Source: Puccinia triticina
Taxonomy: Eukaryota; Basidiomycota; Pucciniomycetes; Pucciniales; Pucciniaceae
Assembly (NCBI RefSeq): GCF_026914185.1
Contig: NC_070571.1
Span: 124,001 to 188,000, forward strand
Direction: 5' to 3'
DNA: 64,000 nucleotides
Part shown: positions 11,009 through 23,350 of the stretch, piece after piece
Position numbering within the stretch: the first letter of the stretch is position 1
How the letters are laid out: the number at the start of each line of letters is the position of its first letter
Made by a program: the position numbers and the translations under genes
The notes under the pieces: model-generated
The model's database searches: none
What the model was told of the DNA's origin: nothing
Seen by the model: only the letters and a program-made list of their open reading frames with translations

Positions 11009-11589
11009 CACGCACACGCAACAGTGGAGGGATTGAGGACAATGGATAGCTGGAAGTGGAACATCTCTAATTGCCTGGGGATTCAACTCACTGCCAAACT
11101 ATCCAATTTTTAAGCTCTTTGCTCACGGCCCCTGGACTCAAATTTTGACATACTCAGGCCAGAACACTTGCTCCCCCCACTCAAACGCCAAGCCGTGGTT
11201 CTGGGGACTGAGATCTGGGGATTCAAAGGATAGCAGAAGTTGGTTTTTAATTTGTTGAGAGAAAATAAGGGGTAGATCCTTGTCGGTGGTGGTTAACTTA
11301 GAAAGATTCAGCAACAGGAATGCCAGCAAAGGAGCCAGAGGATGTGATCAAAAAGAAAAGCTTCTAAGAGGAAAGTATTGGCAAAGCTGATAGCTTCAAT
11401 AAGCTCCAACCCTAACACAGAAAAAAGGTTTGCATCGGAACAAAGTCAAAAAAGTTTTGACTGCATTCCAGGAAATACAGACTGGAATCTCATTCCAGTA
11501 TTTTTCCTGGATTTTTCCCGGATCATTTTTGTACATGACTGATCAAGCCTTGCAGATGCAGGCTCATATACATAAATTACACCTTACAC

Positions 11590-11690
11590 CGTATGGCTTG
11601 TCTAGCATAGTGGTGAAGGAGCTCCAGTGTGGGTGGCTCAGCAACATGGCGCTGGTTCAAGCCCCCCTTTTGGCTGGGTGATTTGCTTGG
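11590..11690 (+). repeat. Possible tRNA-derived SINE head
   Basis: TAGCATAGTGG (11603-11613) resembles an RNA polymerase III A box and GGTTCAAGCCC (11654-11664) matches the B box consensus. The A-to-B distance of 51 nt is larger than in most tRNAs and no cloverleaf is evident, so a SINE remnant is likelier than a tRNA gene. The rest of 11014-12299 shows no gene. Confidence 0.3.
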
Positions 11691-12303
11691 TCCTCATTTT
11701 GAGCCAATAACCACCTGCAACAGTCCAGAACCATTCCAAATAGCGTTCAAAAGCAATTAGGAAGGGGGTTGGCAATCCATGATATTTTCAGATTGCCCTC
11801 CAGTAGATTTCCAGAAAAATTCCAGTGGAAAAGCCGACCATCTGATGATGGTCCCCCCTTGCAGGCAGACACCTCAAAATGATATTGGTTGCCAACCAAA
11901 ATCATTTCAAAGAACATCACGCGTGGTGTAGACTCTGGTATTGTGAAACTTTGTGGACAAGTCATCATACACCTGCGCGCACAACAACAACAAGAGACAA
12001 AACCGGAATTTCTGAAAACGGACAAAACAAAACCAAAGAGGAACACACAAATAAAACACCAACCCACCACATAAATCTCCATCCAAACAGGTGCATGGAA
12101 TAAAATAAAAGAAAAGGCAGATAAAAAAAGAAAAAGGAAAAAAACAGAAAGAGGGAGCCATAACGAACTGACACGCTGGGGTGCGCGGCAGGGGGAGTCC
12201 TGAAATGTCTTGAGTCTTGTGCACACCCCGTGGTGAAAAATCTTGAGGTTTCTTGAGGTGTGACTGACTGAGAATTTAAGTTGAGTTTTGAATACTGGGA
12301 CGG

Positions 12304-13628
12304 TGTGGTGTGCCAAATGTGTTTCAAGTATCAAATCACATAAAGTCACAGTTTACTATTGAGAAGGAGACATATTTCTAGATGTATTATTGCATAATTG
12401 GATTCTACAGGTCATATAACCCCTAGTCACTCACTGGAACCACTAGGCTAGCTGCACTCAGTCAAAAGTTACTAGTATTATACTGTGTTCATAAGCATAA
12501 TTACATACTGTAGAGATATTTTGATAGTACATATTATAGAATTAGACTCAAGGACATATTTGTAGTGTATGTAGTGGCGTGGTTTGGCTCTTCCCATGGC
12601 ATGGTTCCACCTGTGGACAACTCAATGATTGTTGTTTGGCTCCACCCACGCACCACAGCATGGTTCCAACTGTGGACACCTCCAGGGTTGTTGTTTGTCT
12701 CCACCCACGTACCACAGCATGGCTCCACCTGTGGACACCTCCATAATTGTGTAGGCGCCATGGACACCACCACGTGGACACCACATGGACACCACAACCA
12801 CAACCACGTGGGTACCATATGGACACCACCACCACAACCACGTGGATACCATCACCACATGGACACCTGTGTGGTGGTCACACCAGCAAAAATCCCTCAC
12901 AAGGATCCCCACCAGCAAAAATCCCTCACATTTTACTATAAAAGGAGGAGATTTTCCCTCCTCAGTTTTCGGCATGCCACTCAGGCAATCCTAACCAGAA
13001 CACACATCTCACTCAGAGTTACTAGTCACATCCACATAAAATCCAGTAGTGTGATCTCAATCAAGTTGCCCATCAACATCTTTCATGCCTCAGAGTAGTT
13101 CTAAGTAGTCAAGTAGCAAGCAATCACCCACTTGTGCTCTTAACAAGTCAGAGTGATCTTAACCCATTGTGCTCTTAACTGAAGGTTAAGGAAGAGGGCA
13201 AAGACACTTTGAATAGTTCACATATAACATCAGTTCTCTCACAAGTTTTGTATCAGTTTATCTCCACCTTTCATATCACAAACATATAAAACCATATAAA
13301 ACATATCTTACGTTAAAGACTCATTTCCATTATCTGACTCAAGGCTGCTGTAAAACCACTCTAACTCCATTTCCCATACAAAATCCACTTTCCGCTGAAT
13401 TCAAGTTTGATCTAGGTCTGATAAGAGACTGCTGCACATAGTTTTCTCTATCATTAGTTTTGCCACAACAATAAATAAATTTGTTGTGATAGCTCTTGTG
13501 TAGTATCATAGAGGGGCAGGTCTTTCAAACCACCCGTAACAGTTGTAATAGCTTCTTACATCTTTGAAATATTATAACTGGTATTTCCCCCTCGCAGAAC
13601 TGCCACCCGTCCCAAAGGAGTTCTCACA
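12304..13628 (-). repeat. Solo LTR E (1,325 bp, minus), TSD ACGG
   Basis: In minus orientation it starts TGTGAGAACTCC and ends GGCACACCACA; the 4-bp duplication ACGG is perfect at 12300-12303 and 13629-13632. It aligns with the start of the LTRs at 29556 and 35138 (GAGGGGGAAATA, GGGTGGTTTGAAAGAC, CTGCCCCTCTA). A TATA-like TTTTATAG (about 12938, minus) is followed by GTGAGGGATTTTTGCTGG copies, and then by three tandem 62-bp units (12595-12735) and a GTGG-rich simple repeat. Confidence 0.82.
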
Positions 13629-13632
13629 ACGG

Positions 13633-14435
13633 TGTGGTATACAAAATGGGAAAATCAAAAGTTTTTTCTTATATGTATATTTACTCATAGAAGGCCTCAA
13701 ACTACAACCAATTAGACCCCATAATCAGATTCTCCAGCCAACTTAACCCCCATTCACCACTGAAAGTGTAACTGGAGCCCCACTGAACTGGAAGTTAGAC
13801 CCTCTGGACAACCTGTAGCACCCTGTCACATGCTTCAAGTCACCTTTCCCACTATAAATTTCCCTGCTCCATTCTATCTCCACTACCACCAGGGGGGAAT
13901 CTGTGGCACTCTCCAGGGAGTGCCAGGCTGTAAATTTATCAGTCAAATGGTCTGAATTCATTTCAATGTCAGTGTGCAACTTTTGTTTGATTGTTTTTAT
14001 AACTCGTTAGAAACTATTTCATGTTAGTATGATGATTTGATATCTTGAATAGTTTGAACTCACAATTCACTCCTCATGAATTGTTGTTCAACTGTAGTCT
14101 AGAAGTGTAGATTTCATTATCTTTCATATTGTGATTTTGCAGAGCATGACAATGACTGAGGTTCAATTCCCTCTCCATAAGCATTGAGTTTTTTCTTTCA
14201 ACCAAGAGCATCTGTGATAATTATGCTCAAATGGGTATTTTGTGTGTTTAATCCAACTGGTGATCACTCATCCAAGCCATTTTGAGATGAAGTGTATATA
14301 CAGTTTTATCTGCAAGTCACAATAGTCTCTTATCTTCTTTCTTCTGGCAGGTTTGGCTTTGTCCTACAATTTTGCTGCGTAGCCTATGTTTAGTTGGAGG
14401 CACAGGAACCAGCCTATTGGGAAGTACAGCTCCTG
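13633..14435. other. No gene; unclassified repeat
   Basis: AT-rich sequence without a supported open frame. 13735-13960 includes a TATA-like ACTATAAATTT, and CACTCTCC...GGAGTGCC short inverted motifs, possibly an old LTR. Confidence 0.3.
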
Positions 14436-14439
14436 CCAA

Positions 14440-14900
14440 TGATTCTTTTATCCCATTTTTTTGAGGAGAGTAAAATCTCCCCTGGAAGACCTGTTAGTAC
14501 CCGCTGGAGTACAGTTGGTCATTGAGGGGAGTAAAAACGCCTCCTGATTGCTGGTCTGTACCAGTCTTTGGGAGGAGTTGCAACTCCCCTTGATGACCGG
14601 TACAGGTGGTAATTGAGGGGAGACTTGGAGTGACAACTACTCCTGATGACTGGTTTGTACCTGTCATCCATCAGGGTTAATGTAACTCCCCTTGGTGACC
14701 AGTATGACTGGCCATCAAAGGGGAGGTCATCAGGGGTAATGTAACTCCACTTAATGACCAGTACTGACCTATCAAGGGGAAGTTGCACCTCCTAGCTGGT
14801 CATTGAGGAGTGGTGACTCCCTTCAATGTCCATCTGTACCGGTCATTGAGGGGAGTCACAGCTCCTCTTGATGACTGGTCTCGGCTGGCCCTTGTAAGTC
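14440..14900. repeat. Hairpin-monomer tandem repeat (GACCGGT type)
   Basis: Degenerate units of roughly 45 bp built on TGATGACCGGTxxxxACCGGTCATTGAGG, each able to fold back on itself. The same family recurs at 20188, 26985, 44183, 46500, 54830 and 56155. Confidence 0.75.
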
Positions 14901-15049
14901 TTGCAGCTCTAGAGATGGCCCCTGTGAACCCAGGTACGCGCCATCTTTTTTGCCAAAGGTTTGACACCCGCACCCGCACCCGCACTGCCTGGGGCAGTCA
15001 GAGCGGGTAGCGGTGGGTACCTGCCCCTCAAAATTGACCGGCTTCCAGT

Positions 15050-15410
15050 CGAAGAGGCTGCAAAACCTCTTTGAATGGAAGGAATCCTTCCGCTCAAAGA
15101 GGTTTTGTAACCTCTTTGACTGGAAGGCCTTCAAAGAGGTTTTGTAACCCCTTTGACCGGAAGGATTCCTTCCAGTCAAAGAGGTTGTAACCTCTTCAAC
15201 TGGAAGGCCTTCCTTCCGGTCAAAGAGGTTTTGTAACTTCTTCAACTGGAAAGCCTTCCTTCCGGTCAAAGAGGTTTTGTAACCTCTTCAACTGGAAGAA
15301 ATCACTCCGGTCGAAGAGGTTACAAAACTTCTTCGACTGGAAGGAATCCTTCCGGTCGAAGAGGTTACAGAACCTCTTTGACCGGAAGGAAGGCCTTCCC
15401 AGTCCTTCCG
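15050..15410. repeat. Hairpin-monomer tandem repeat (GACCGGAAGG type)
   Basis: About eight units of 40-45 bp, consensus GACCGGAAGGA-TTCCTTCCGGTC separated by AAAGAGGTTTTGTAACCTCTT. Both the core and the spacer are self-complementary. Open frames across it occur on both strands and are repeat artefacts. Confidence 0.85.
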
Positions 15411-16470
15411 GTCGTTGTGGCAGCCACCACCTGCCCAAACAAGAGCGGGTACCCGCTAGAATACCCAGGTACCCGCACGATTTCTCCCAGAAATCCAGCA
15501 TCCGCACCCAATGGCAAACACGCACACGCTGACAGGTACCCGCCAACCATGGGCGGGTACCCGCTGTGGAACTCTCACGCAGGGCGTAAGCAGAGCTTGG
15601 AGGGGATATGGAAGATATCACAAGAAATGATAAAATACACGGGTACTTGAAGGGCTGCCCTCCTGTAATCAAGCTCTAGGAGATAAACTGTTAATTTAGT
15701 GTGGCGCAATCTTCCTGAATTTAAGCTATTTAAATCTTGTTGCTATTTATAAAAATTTTAATATATATGTAATTTTGATAAGTTGTATTTTAGAAGATTT
15801 TTAGCGTGATGGATACTCTGGGAGATTCCAGAACTTAAATTAATAAGTCAGATTTTCGAGTCAAGTGAGAAGTTGAGGCAAATTTTGATAAGGGGCAATT
15901 TTATAAGACAATGTTGGATGGGGGAAATTTTTGAAGTGATGTCTGCTGAATAATATCAATTATCATTCACTAGTGCAAGCATGAGGGGGAAAGAAAACAA
16001 GAAGAGGAAAGAGAGGCCTCCTTTTATAGGAAAAATCACGTTTGAGAGTGATTTACAATGTAGTGAAATAAATCCAAGTTTATTAAAACCACAGTTTCAC
16101 AGAAACTGACTTCATGGGTTCATGCTACATTTCATTGAAATTGCAGGCAAAAGAAATTAAAAGTTTCAAATTTGTGTTTTTTGAGTTTAAAAAGTTCAAT
16201 TTTTTTTTGCTTGAGTTTAGATTTTGTGTTTTGTTTGAATTTGAAGTTTTTTTTTGTCTGAGTGTAAATTTTTGGTTTTGTTTGAGTTTATTTTATTTTT
16301 TGTATGTTTTGATTGTGGTCATATTTTTTGTTTTGTGTCACTATGAAAAAAACTCGAGAGACCCCTGTCAGTTGACATGCGGCATACTTGCGTTCAGTCT
16401 CCATTTAAACAAGCCTCATAAAAAATGAATCCCTCCTGCAATTTTTTGGAAGTTGCTTGGCAGTTTGAGC

Positions 16471-18608
16471 TAAGCAGTATGTTCAGACTCTGCTTAGCCA
16501 CACCAGCCACCACACTAACTTTGTGCACAGTCAGTGTGGAGCTGCTCAGCTGGCACAGAAGTAGCACCTAAATACATACAGGCACGCTTTCAAGCGGGAG
16601 GCATCCCTCCCTCCAAAAGACAAAGCCGCATACACCCACCCGCGTGGACCAGGAGGAATCCCTCCCGGTCAACAACATGACACGACCAAGAGGAATCCCT
16701 CCTGCCCCTGGTCAACAACGCAACACAACAGGCGACCGGGTGGAATACCTCCCAGTCAACAGTTATATACCCTGTCTGGACTGGGAGGACTCCCTCCCGG
16801 TTGACAACATCAACAACTGTCGACCGGGCGGAATCCCTCCAAATCAACAGTTATGTACACTGTCTGGACTGGGAGGACTCCCTCCCAGTCAACAACATCA
16901 ACAACCGTCGACCGGGAGGAATCCCTCCCGGTCAACAGCATAGCACAACTGTCGACTGGGAGGAATCCTTCTTGGTCAACAGTTATGTACAACTGTCGAC
17001 CGGGCGGAATCCCTCCTGGTCAACAGTTATATACACTGTCTGGACTGGGAGGACTCCCTCCCGGTCAACAACATCAACAACTGTTGACCGGGAGGAATCC
17101 CTCCCGGTCAACAGCATAGCACAACTGTCGACTGGGAGGAATCCTTCTTGGTCAACAGTTATGTACAACTGTCGACCGGGCGGAATCCCTCCCGGTCAAC
17201 AGTTATATACACTGTCTGTACTGGGAGGACTCCCTCCCGGTTGACAACATAGCACAACTGTTGACCGGGTGGAATCCCTCCCGGTCAACAGTTATGTACA
17301 CTGTCTGGACTGGGAGGACTCCCTCCCGCTCAACAACAACAACAACTGTTGACCAGGCGGAATCCCTCCAGGTCAACAGTTATGTACACTGTCTGGACTG
17401 GGAGGACTCCCTCCCGGTTAACAACATCACACAACAGTTGACCGGGCGGAATCCCTCCCGGTCGACAGCATAGCACAACTGTTGACCGGGAGGAATCCTT
17501 CCCGGTCAACAGTTATGTACAACTGTCTCGACTGGGAGGACTCCCTCCCGGTCGACAACATCACACAACTGTTGACCGGGCGGAATCTCTCCCGGTCAAG
17601 AGTTATGTACAACTGTCTCGACTGGGAGGACTCCCTCCCAACTGTCGACCGGGAGGGATTCCGCCCGGTCAACAGTTGTTGTTGTTGTCGACCGGGAGGG
17701 AGTCCTCCCAGTCCAGACAGTGTATATAACTGTTTACCGGGAGAGATTCCGCCCGGTCAACAGTTGTGCTATGTTGTCAACCGGGAGGGAGTCCTCCCAG
17801 TCAAGACAGTGTATATAACTGTTGACCGGAAGGGAGTCCTTCCAGTCAAGACAGTTGTACATAACTGTCAACCGGGAGGGATTTCGCCCGGTCAACAGTT
17901 GTGTGATGTTGTTGACCAGGAGAGATTCCTCCCGGTCGAGACAGTTGTACATAACTGTTGACCGGGATCAGGGATTCCTCCTGGTCAGTTGTGCTATGTT
18001 GTTGACCGGGAGGGATTCCGCCTGGTCGACAGTTGTTGTTGTTGTCGACCGGTAGGGAGTCCTCCCAGTCCAGACAGTGTATATAACTGCTGAACGGGAG
18101 GGATTCCTCCCAGTCCAGACAGTGTATATAACTGTTGACCAGGAAGGATTCCTCCCGGTTGACAGTTGTACATAACTGTTGACCTGGAAGGATTCCTCCC
18201 GGTTGACAGTTGTACATCACTGCTGACCGGGAAGGATTCCTCCCGGTCAACAGTTGTGCTATGCTTTCAACCGGGAGGGATTCCACCCGGTCAACTGTTG
18301 TGTGATGTTGTCGACCGGGAGGGATTCCTCCCAGTCCAGACAGTTGTACATAACTGTTGACCAGGAGGGATTCCGCCCGGTCAACAGTTGTGTTGCGTTG
18401 TTGACCAGGGGCAGGAGGGATTCCTCCTGGTCTACGCGGGTGGGTGTATGCGGCCTTGTCTGTCGGAGGGAGGGATGCCTCCCGCTTGAAAGGGTGCCTG
18501 TATGTATTTAGGTGTTACTGCTGTGCCAGCTGAGCAGCTCAAAACTAACTGTGCACAAAGTTAATGTGGTGGCTGGTGTGGCTAAGCAGAGTCTGAACAT
18601 ACTGCTTA
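16471..18608. repeat. Foldback structure with about 40 hairpin units
   Basis: Outer arms TAAGCAGTATGTTCAGACTC (from 16471) and its reverse complement (to 18608) enclose a two-orientation array. Units of 44-47 bp alternate between a GACCGGGAGGAATCCCTCCC core with an AACAGTTATGTACAACTGT spacer and a GACTGGGAGGACTCCCTCCC core with a CAACAACATCAACAAC spacer; orientation reverses near 17640. Each core is itself a perfect or near-perfect hairpin. Low-complexity T-rich sequence (16140-16330) lies to the left. Open frames here (for instance 16801-17244) exist on both strands and are not genes. Confidence 0.88.
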
Positions 18609-19160
18609 GGCTGAGCTAATCCATAAAAATACATGGATTCAACCAGGAATAAAGCTGGACAAACTCAGGTATGTGGCAATGTATCAGCCTGGATCTGGCA
18701 TGTCAACTGACACCAGCTTCTCAATTTTTTTTCATAGTGTGTGAGTTTGAAGTTTAAATTTTAAAGTTTTGTTCAAGATTCAAATTTGTGTTTTTTGAAA
18801 TCAAGAAGGAGCCTACTCAAATGAAATAGTGGGCCTTCAGGGAGGGGGTGGGACGAAACCCAGATCCCCTGGGGGGAAAAACAGCTTCACCCTAGCCCTT
18901 TAAGTATCAGTCCGACTCCCAGCTCGCACATGACACAAGGTCCCTGGGCCCTGACATCCTTTGCACCTGCCTGAACAAAACTCTGTTTCCAGGGCCCTGC
19001 ACCTGGGCAGACAAAATGCTGGCCTGTATGCACTTGTCCGAGTGTTTACAGGTCAGCTTGAGAGGTTTACTCCTCTGGATGACCAGTCAGGGACATCCCA
19101 GGTTGTTCCAAATCCGAGGAAGTCGGCTTCAAGCAGTCAGAATGTACCCTTGCTTTCCGG

Positions 19161-20147
19161 TGTGGTAAGACCAATCAAGACCAAAATCATTGAAAATGGG
19201 TTAAAAATACAAATTACATACATTGAATTTATGTACACACCGTCAAAAAGCGTGGAAGAATTCAGTTTACAAGATATGAATCTATTACATACAAGTTACA
19301 TGAGAACTGTTTATCCTTAAGCGCTCAAAAGTGCACAACACCCTTGAAAATGCATGTACACATTTCTGTTTTCACATAGTGTTTATTCTTATCACAAGCT
19401 CACTTAAAAACCACTTATATCTTGGCAATCACCTCTGAATGGCCAAGTTTTCCCCAATAGGAAATTTCCCCACACAGATTTTCAATCACATGTAGCAAAT
19501 CACTTCTTAGACGTAATTTTCCTTCCCAATTAGTCCAAGCCAAGTGATCATAACCCAAAGAGGAAAATTGTTTTCATTACATATGTAAATCTTTCCCAAC
19601 TGGTACATTTATTTCACATTACATTGAACAGCTTTCCCCATTAGTACATTTATTTCATTACATTGTAAATCACTCTCAGACGTGATTTTTCCTATAAAGG
19701 CCTCTCTTGCCCCTTCTTGTTTTCTTTCCCCCTCATGCTTGCATTAGTGAATGAAAATTGATATCATTCAGCAGACATCACTTCAAAAATTGCCCCCTTC
19801 CAACATTGCCTTATAAAATTGCCCCCTTATCAAATATTGCCTCAACTTCTCACTTGACTCAAAAATCTGACTTATTAATTGAAGTTCAGGAATCTCCCAG
19901 AGTACTCATCACGCCAAACTCTTCTAAATTATAACATTACATACAAATTACATATTACAAGGTTTAAATAGTAACAAGATTTACATAGCTAAATTCAGGA
20001 AGATTGCGCCACACTTAAATAAATAGTGTATCTCCTAGAGCTTAATTACAGGAGGGCATCCCTTCAAGCACCCGTGTAAACTGTCAAATCCTTGATCTTT
20101 ACATTTCCCCTCCAAGCTCTGCTTACGCCCTGCGTGAGAGTTCCACA
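19161..20147 (-). repeat. Solo LTR D (987 bp, minus), TSD CCGG
   Basis: Same family as LTR H, opposite orientation. In minus orientation TGTGGAACTCTCACGC...GGTCTTACCACA; 4-bp duplication CCGG is perfect at 19157-19160 and 20148-20151. The flanks (GTTCCAAATCC... left, TTTGGCCTCCTT right) are contiguous, apart from divergence, in the related stretch of Helitron-2 near 26940-26970, so this LTR entered a sequence both Helitrons share. Confidence 0.88.
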
Positions 20148-20187
20148 CCGGGTAGGCTTTGGCCTCCTTGGGGGTCTGCACATCTCT

Positions 20188-20438
20188 GGATGACCGGTCA
20201 GACCGGCCATCGAGGGGGCTCATACCTCTCAATGACTGGTCTGACTGGCCATTGAGGGAACTTACACCTCTCAATGGCCGGTTGACCGGTCTGACTGGCC
20301 ATTGATGGGACTCAGATCTCCTTCCAATGACCGGTCTGCACCGGTCATCGATGGGACTAAGATCTCCTCCCGATGACCGGTCTGTGCCGGTCATTGAGGG
20401 GACTCGGATCTCCAATGACCGGTCTGTGCCGGTCATAG
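20188..20438. repeat. Hairpin-monomer tandem repeat (GACCGGT type)
   Basis: Five to six units of about 45 bp, TGACCGGTCTG-TGCCGGTCAT with a GAGGGGACTCAGATCTC spacer. It continues the homology with Helitron-2 (26985 onwards). Confidence 0.85.
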
Positions 20439-20873
20439 TGGGCCGCGCACAAAATCAATTCTCTTGCCGCCCAGGCCTTCGACGCCTTAGTCACCACCCA
20501 CCCTGGGGGCGTCCAGCAGGCCGTTGACGCCGGTGAAGGTCCTGTCATCGTCCATTGCTCCGCCTGCCTCGGAGCCGGTCCTCGCCTGCCCCACATGAAG
20601 CATCATGCTCCTCAATGTCATGACCAAGATCTTCAATGCTTTCTATGTCCACCAATCCCCTGCCCTATCCTACAGTCCGCGCCCGCCCTCTCCGTCCATT
20701 TGATTACATCCTTGACAAGAGGAAACCACGCGCTCCCCTACTCCGAACCTGTAAGGATTCTCCCCACCCTCACCACCACCAATTCTCTCCCCGACGACCC
20801 TGCTCATTCAAAATCCTGCAGTGAAGCGGTGGCAGAACTGGTCTTTCACATGATCTTTCACATGAAAGTCTAA
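20439..20873 (+). pseudogene. Fragment resembling a protein tyrosine phosphatase, inside Helitron-1
   Basis: An open frame of 144 codons runs from just after a TAG (20436-20438) to a TAA at 20871-20873. Residues near 35-43 read GPVIVHCSA, matching the tyrosine phosphatase P-loop consensus (HCSAGxGRT), preceded by HPGGVQQAVDAGE. After HCSA the match stops (HCSACLGAGP): the catalytic Cys is present but the P-loop Arg is not, and the rest is low in similarity to anything I know, so no activity is expected. The GC-rich codon use differs from the AT-rich flanks. The placement suggests capture of host exon sequence by the Helitron. Nine matching residues is thin evidence; this could be chance. Confidence 0.35.
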
Positions 20874-21255
20874 AATAGAAAGAGCTGAAAAAAATATGGA
20901 AGAATAACTTAGTTTTCCTCTGATAACAACAGCCATAAGAAGTGGGCACCAGAGTTAACATATCTTTTTATGCTTGACTGATTGGGTTATACCCAACACA
21001 AAACACATTCTTCATTGTTGAGGTCTATCCTAAGATTTGTTTGATTTATTCAGATCCTTGCACCTAAAAAAGTGATATTTCTTTCTTCCTCATGATGATT
21101 TTTCTTTGTTTGGCTGATGTCACACTCAGGAACCAAGTGTCAGCTTGCCTCATTTTTTCATGAATCTGGAAGTTTGACTCATTCATGATGCCACCACTCC
21201 CAATAATTTTTAAATATTGACCTGGAGATTAATAAGAAATAGAAATATGGACTTA
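20874..21255. other. No gene seen
   Basis: AT-rich Helitron-1 sequence between the phosphatase-like fragment and the mariner-like element; nothing recognisable. Confidence 0.5.
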
Positions 21256-21842
21256 CTTTGCGCACTGCAAAAAGCTCTTTGCGCACTGTGCAGTGCGCAA
21301 AGTTTGCAAACACTTTGCACACTGCGCGTGAAGGGCGCAAATTTTTTAAATTATTTTTTGACCAATCAATAGAAAAGCTTATTATTTTCCTCTGTGAATT
21401 TATTTGGAGTTTTTGAAGCTTCCTTGTATGCTCAAAAATCCCACCAGTAAAAAAAACAAGTACAGCCATTTGAGGACCTGGAATTCATATTTCCACAGGC
21501 CAAAACATCCAAATAATTTAGTGAATCATATTAAGTATGTATTTAAGAGTTTTAGAACTTTTTGGCCACTTTGTACAAGGACAAGGCTTTCAAAGACCAG
21601 TAACTTTTTCTCAAAATATGCCAAAATGCACCAGTAAATGGTGAACTTTCCTAATTTTTGAAAGCCTTATTCTTGCACAAAGTGGCCAAAAATTCAAAAA
21701 AGTTTAAATACATATTGCCTTTTGAAAATATCTTGGATTTTTACACCATTTGGATTTCCGAAGTATGTACTTATGGTGCATATGAAAGCTTTAATTCCGC
21801 TGTTTCTGACCCGGTTTTGGACCAACACAGCGGTCATATGAT

Positions 21843-21945
21843 ATGATGACCACTGACCCGAGCACCATATTGCCAAACCCACCAACACCAACCTCGTCAA
21901 ACCCACCAACACCAACCTCGCCAAACCCACCATCATCTCTTGATG
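21843..21945. repeat. 24-bp tandem repeat
   Basis: AACCCACCAACACCAACCTC repeated about three times in the mariner-like element, upstream of the transposase remnant. Confidence 0.6.
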
Positions 21946-22035
21946 GCTTATTGCCCCCACTCCGCCGCAACCAAAATCGCGATTATCCAAATGGCAAAGA
22001 AAGGCCTCTTGATAGCGTCTATCAAGTGATTGTTG

Positions 22036-22996
22036 GGTGTACAATTTTCACCGCAGTCATTCCGCCGATGGAAGCACCTCGTCGACAAAACCCGCTGCGT
22101 CATCAAGGACCCCAATGGCTACAAGGCCCGCGGACAACCTTCCAATCTCACTTGAAATGAGTGTAACTTCATGATAGAGCTTGTACGCTCCGAGCTTGGC
22201 CTCTTCCTGGACAAAATCCTAGAGCAATTGTACAAATCTTCCGGTGTCCTCCTGAGTACCTCAGGTGTTCACAGGACTCCCTCGCAGCAAAGTATGCGTA
22301 TGTTGAACGCATGGAGTACTACCCTGCGGAATTCTTGGTCTTCACCGGTAAGCTGATTGATTCTCTTTTCATTGTTATCAGCTGACAAAACATTTTTGTC
22401 TCTTATCCTGCTCAGATGAGAGCTCCTTTGCGGACAAGGATCTCTTCCGAACATATTCGAGGTCCGAAAAAGGAACCCCCTTGGCAAGTTTCATAGTCAA
22501 CCAAAACCCAGATCGCCTCAGCTTACTCCCAGCCATCTCGATTGATGGACTTGTGGCCCTCACCACTACAGCTGAGACGTTCAATGGTTGGAAGTTTGAA
22601 CACTTCCTAGAATTTGACTTGGTGAGTCTTTTTCCTTATGATCTCCTTATCCTTTCTAATCTAACCCTTTCCTTTTAGCTCCCTTGAATGAATAGGTACC
22701 CAGATGTGAACTCAGTCCTTGTGGCCAACAACGTGGCGATCCATTGAGGCAATCGTGTCCGAGAGCTTTGCCATGCCGCCGGGGTACAACTTCTTTTCCT
22801 GCCGCCCTATTGCCCGGAGTTGAACCCTATTGAACTCTGTTTTGCGGCAATCAAGCAGCACTTGAGGGACTCACAGCTGTTGAATCACACCGACGAACCG
22901 GAATGGGAGATCCGCCGAGTTGCTGGTGAAACAATGACAGCCGAGTTGTGCTACAAGTTATACCGCCAATGCGGATACTGTGTGCCAACCCAATAA
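22036..22996 (+). pseudogene. Decayed Tc1/mariner-like DDE transposase
   Basis: The frame holds an N-terminal part (FRRWKHLVDKTRCVIKDPNG, ...NECNFMIELVRSELGLFLD) and, after an intron (about 22350-22415), the first catalytic region TDES-SF with D created across the splice, then INPDRLSLLPAISIDG-like sequence, a second intron (22622-22678), and the C-terminal RELCHAAGVQLLFLPPYCPE/LNPIELCF block that carries the third acidic residue. The canonical second Asp (V-x-DN) is Asn here (VANNVAIH). In-frame TGA codons occur at 22153, 22685 and 22745, all explicable as CGA to TGA, and the Asp loss as GAC to AAC at a CpG. The 5' end is not resolved. Not functional. Confidence 0.82.
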
Positions 22997-23350
22997 ATTC
23001 GAGTCCAATACGTCCAAGTCCTTTCCAAGTTCTCAATCCAAGTGCCTTCAAGTCCGATCCTGAGTCCAATACGTGTCCGAGTGCCTTCAAGTACAAGTCC
23101 AAGCTGTCCAAGTGCCTTCAAGTACAAGTCCAAGTCCTTTCCCCGAGTGCCTTCAAGTCCGATCCCAAGCCCAATAAATTTCCGAGTGCCTTCAAATACG
23201 CCGAGTGCCTTCAAGTCCTATCCCGAGTCCAATAAGTTGTCCAAGTGCCTTCAAGTACAAGTCCAAGTCCAATACATGTCCGAGTACTTTCTCCGAGTGC
23301 CTTCAAGTCCGATCCCAAGTCCAACCTTCAAGTCCGATACACATGTCCGA
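22985..23350. repeat. Degenerate minisatellite (GAGTGCCTTCAAGTCC)
   Basis: Irregular units combining GAGTGCCTTCAAGTCCGATC and AAGTCCAATACGTGTCC between the two genes of the mariner-like element; the open frames across it are repeat-derived. Confidence 0.75.

Noticed and set aside
11603..11664. tRNA gene
   Set aside because: A/B box spacing is too long and no cloverleaf or anticodon stem could be drawn.
16640..18445. CRISPR-like regular repeats
   Set aside because: Spacers are themselves repeated, units invert midway, there are no cas genes and introns and LTR elements show a eukaryotic genome.
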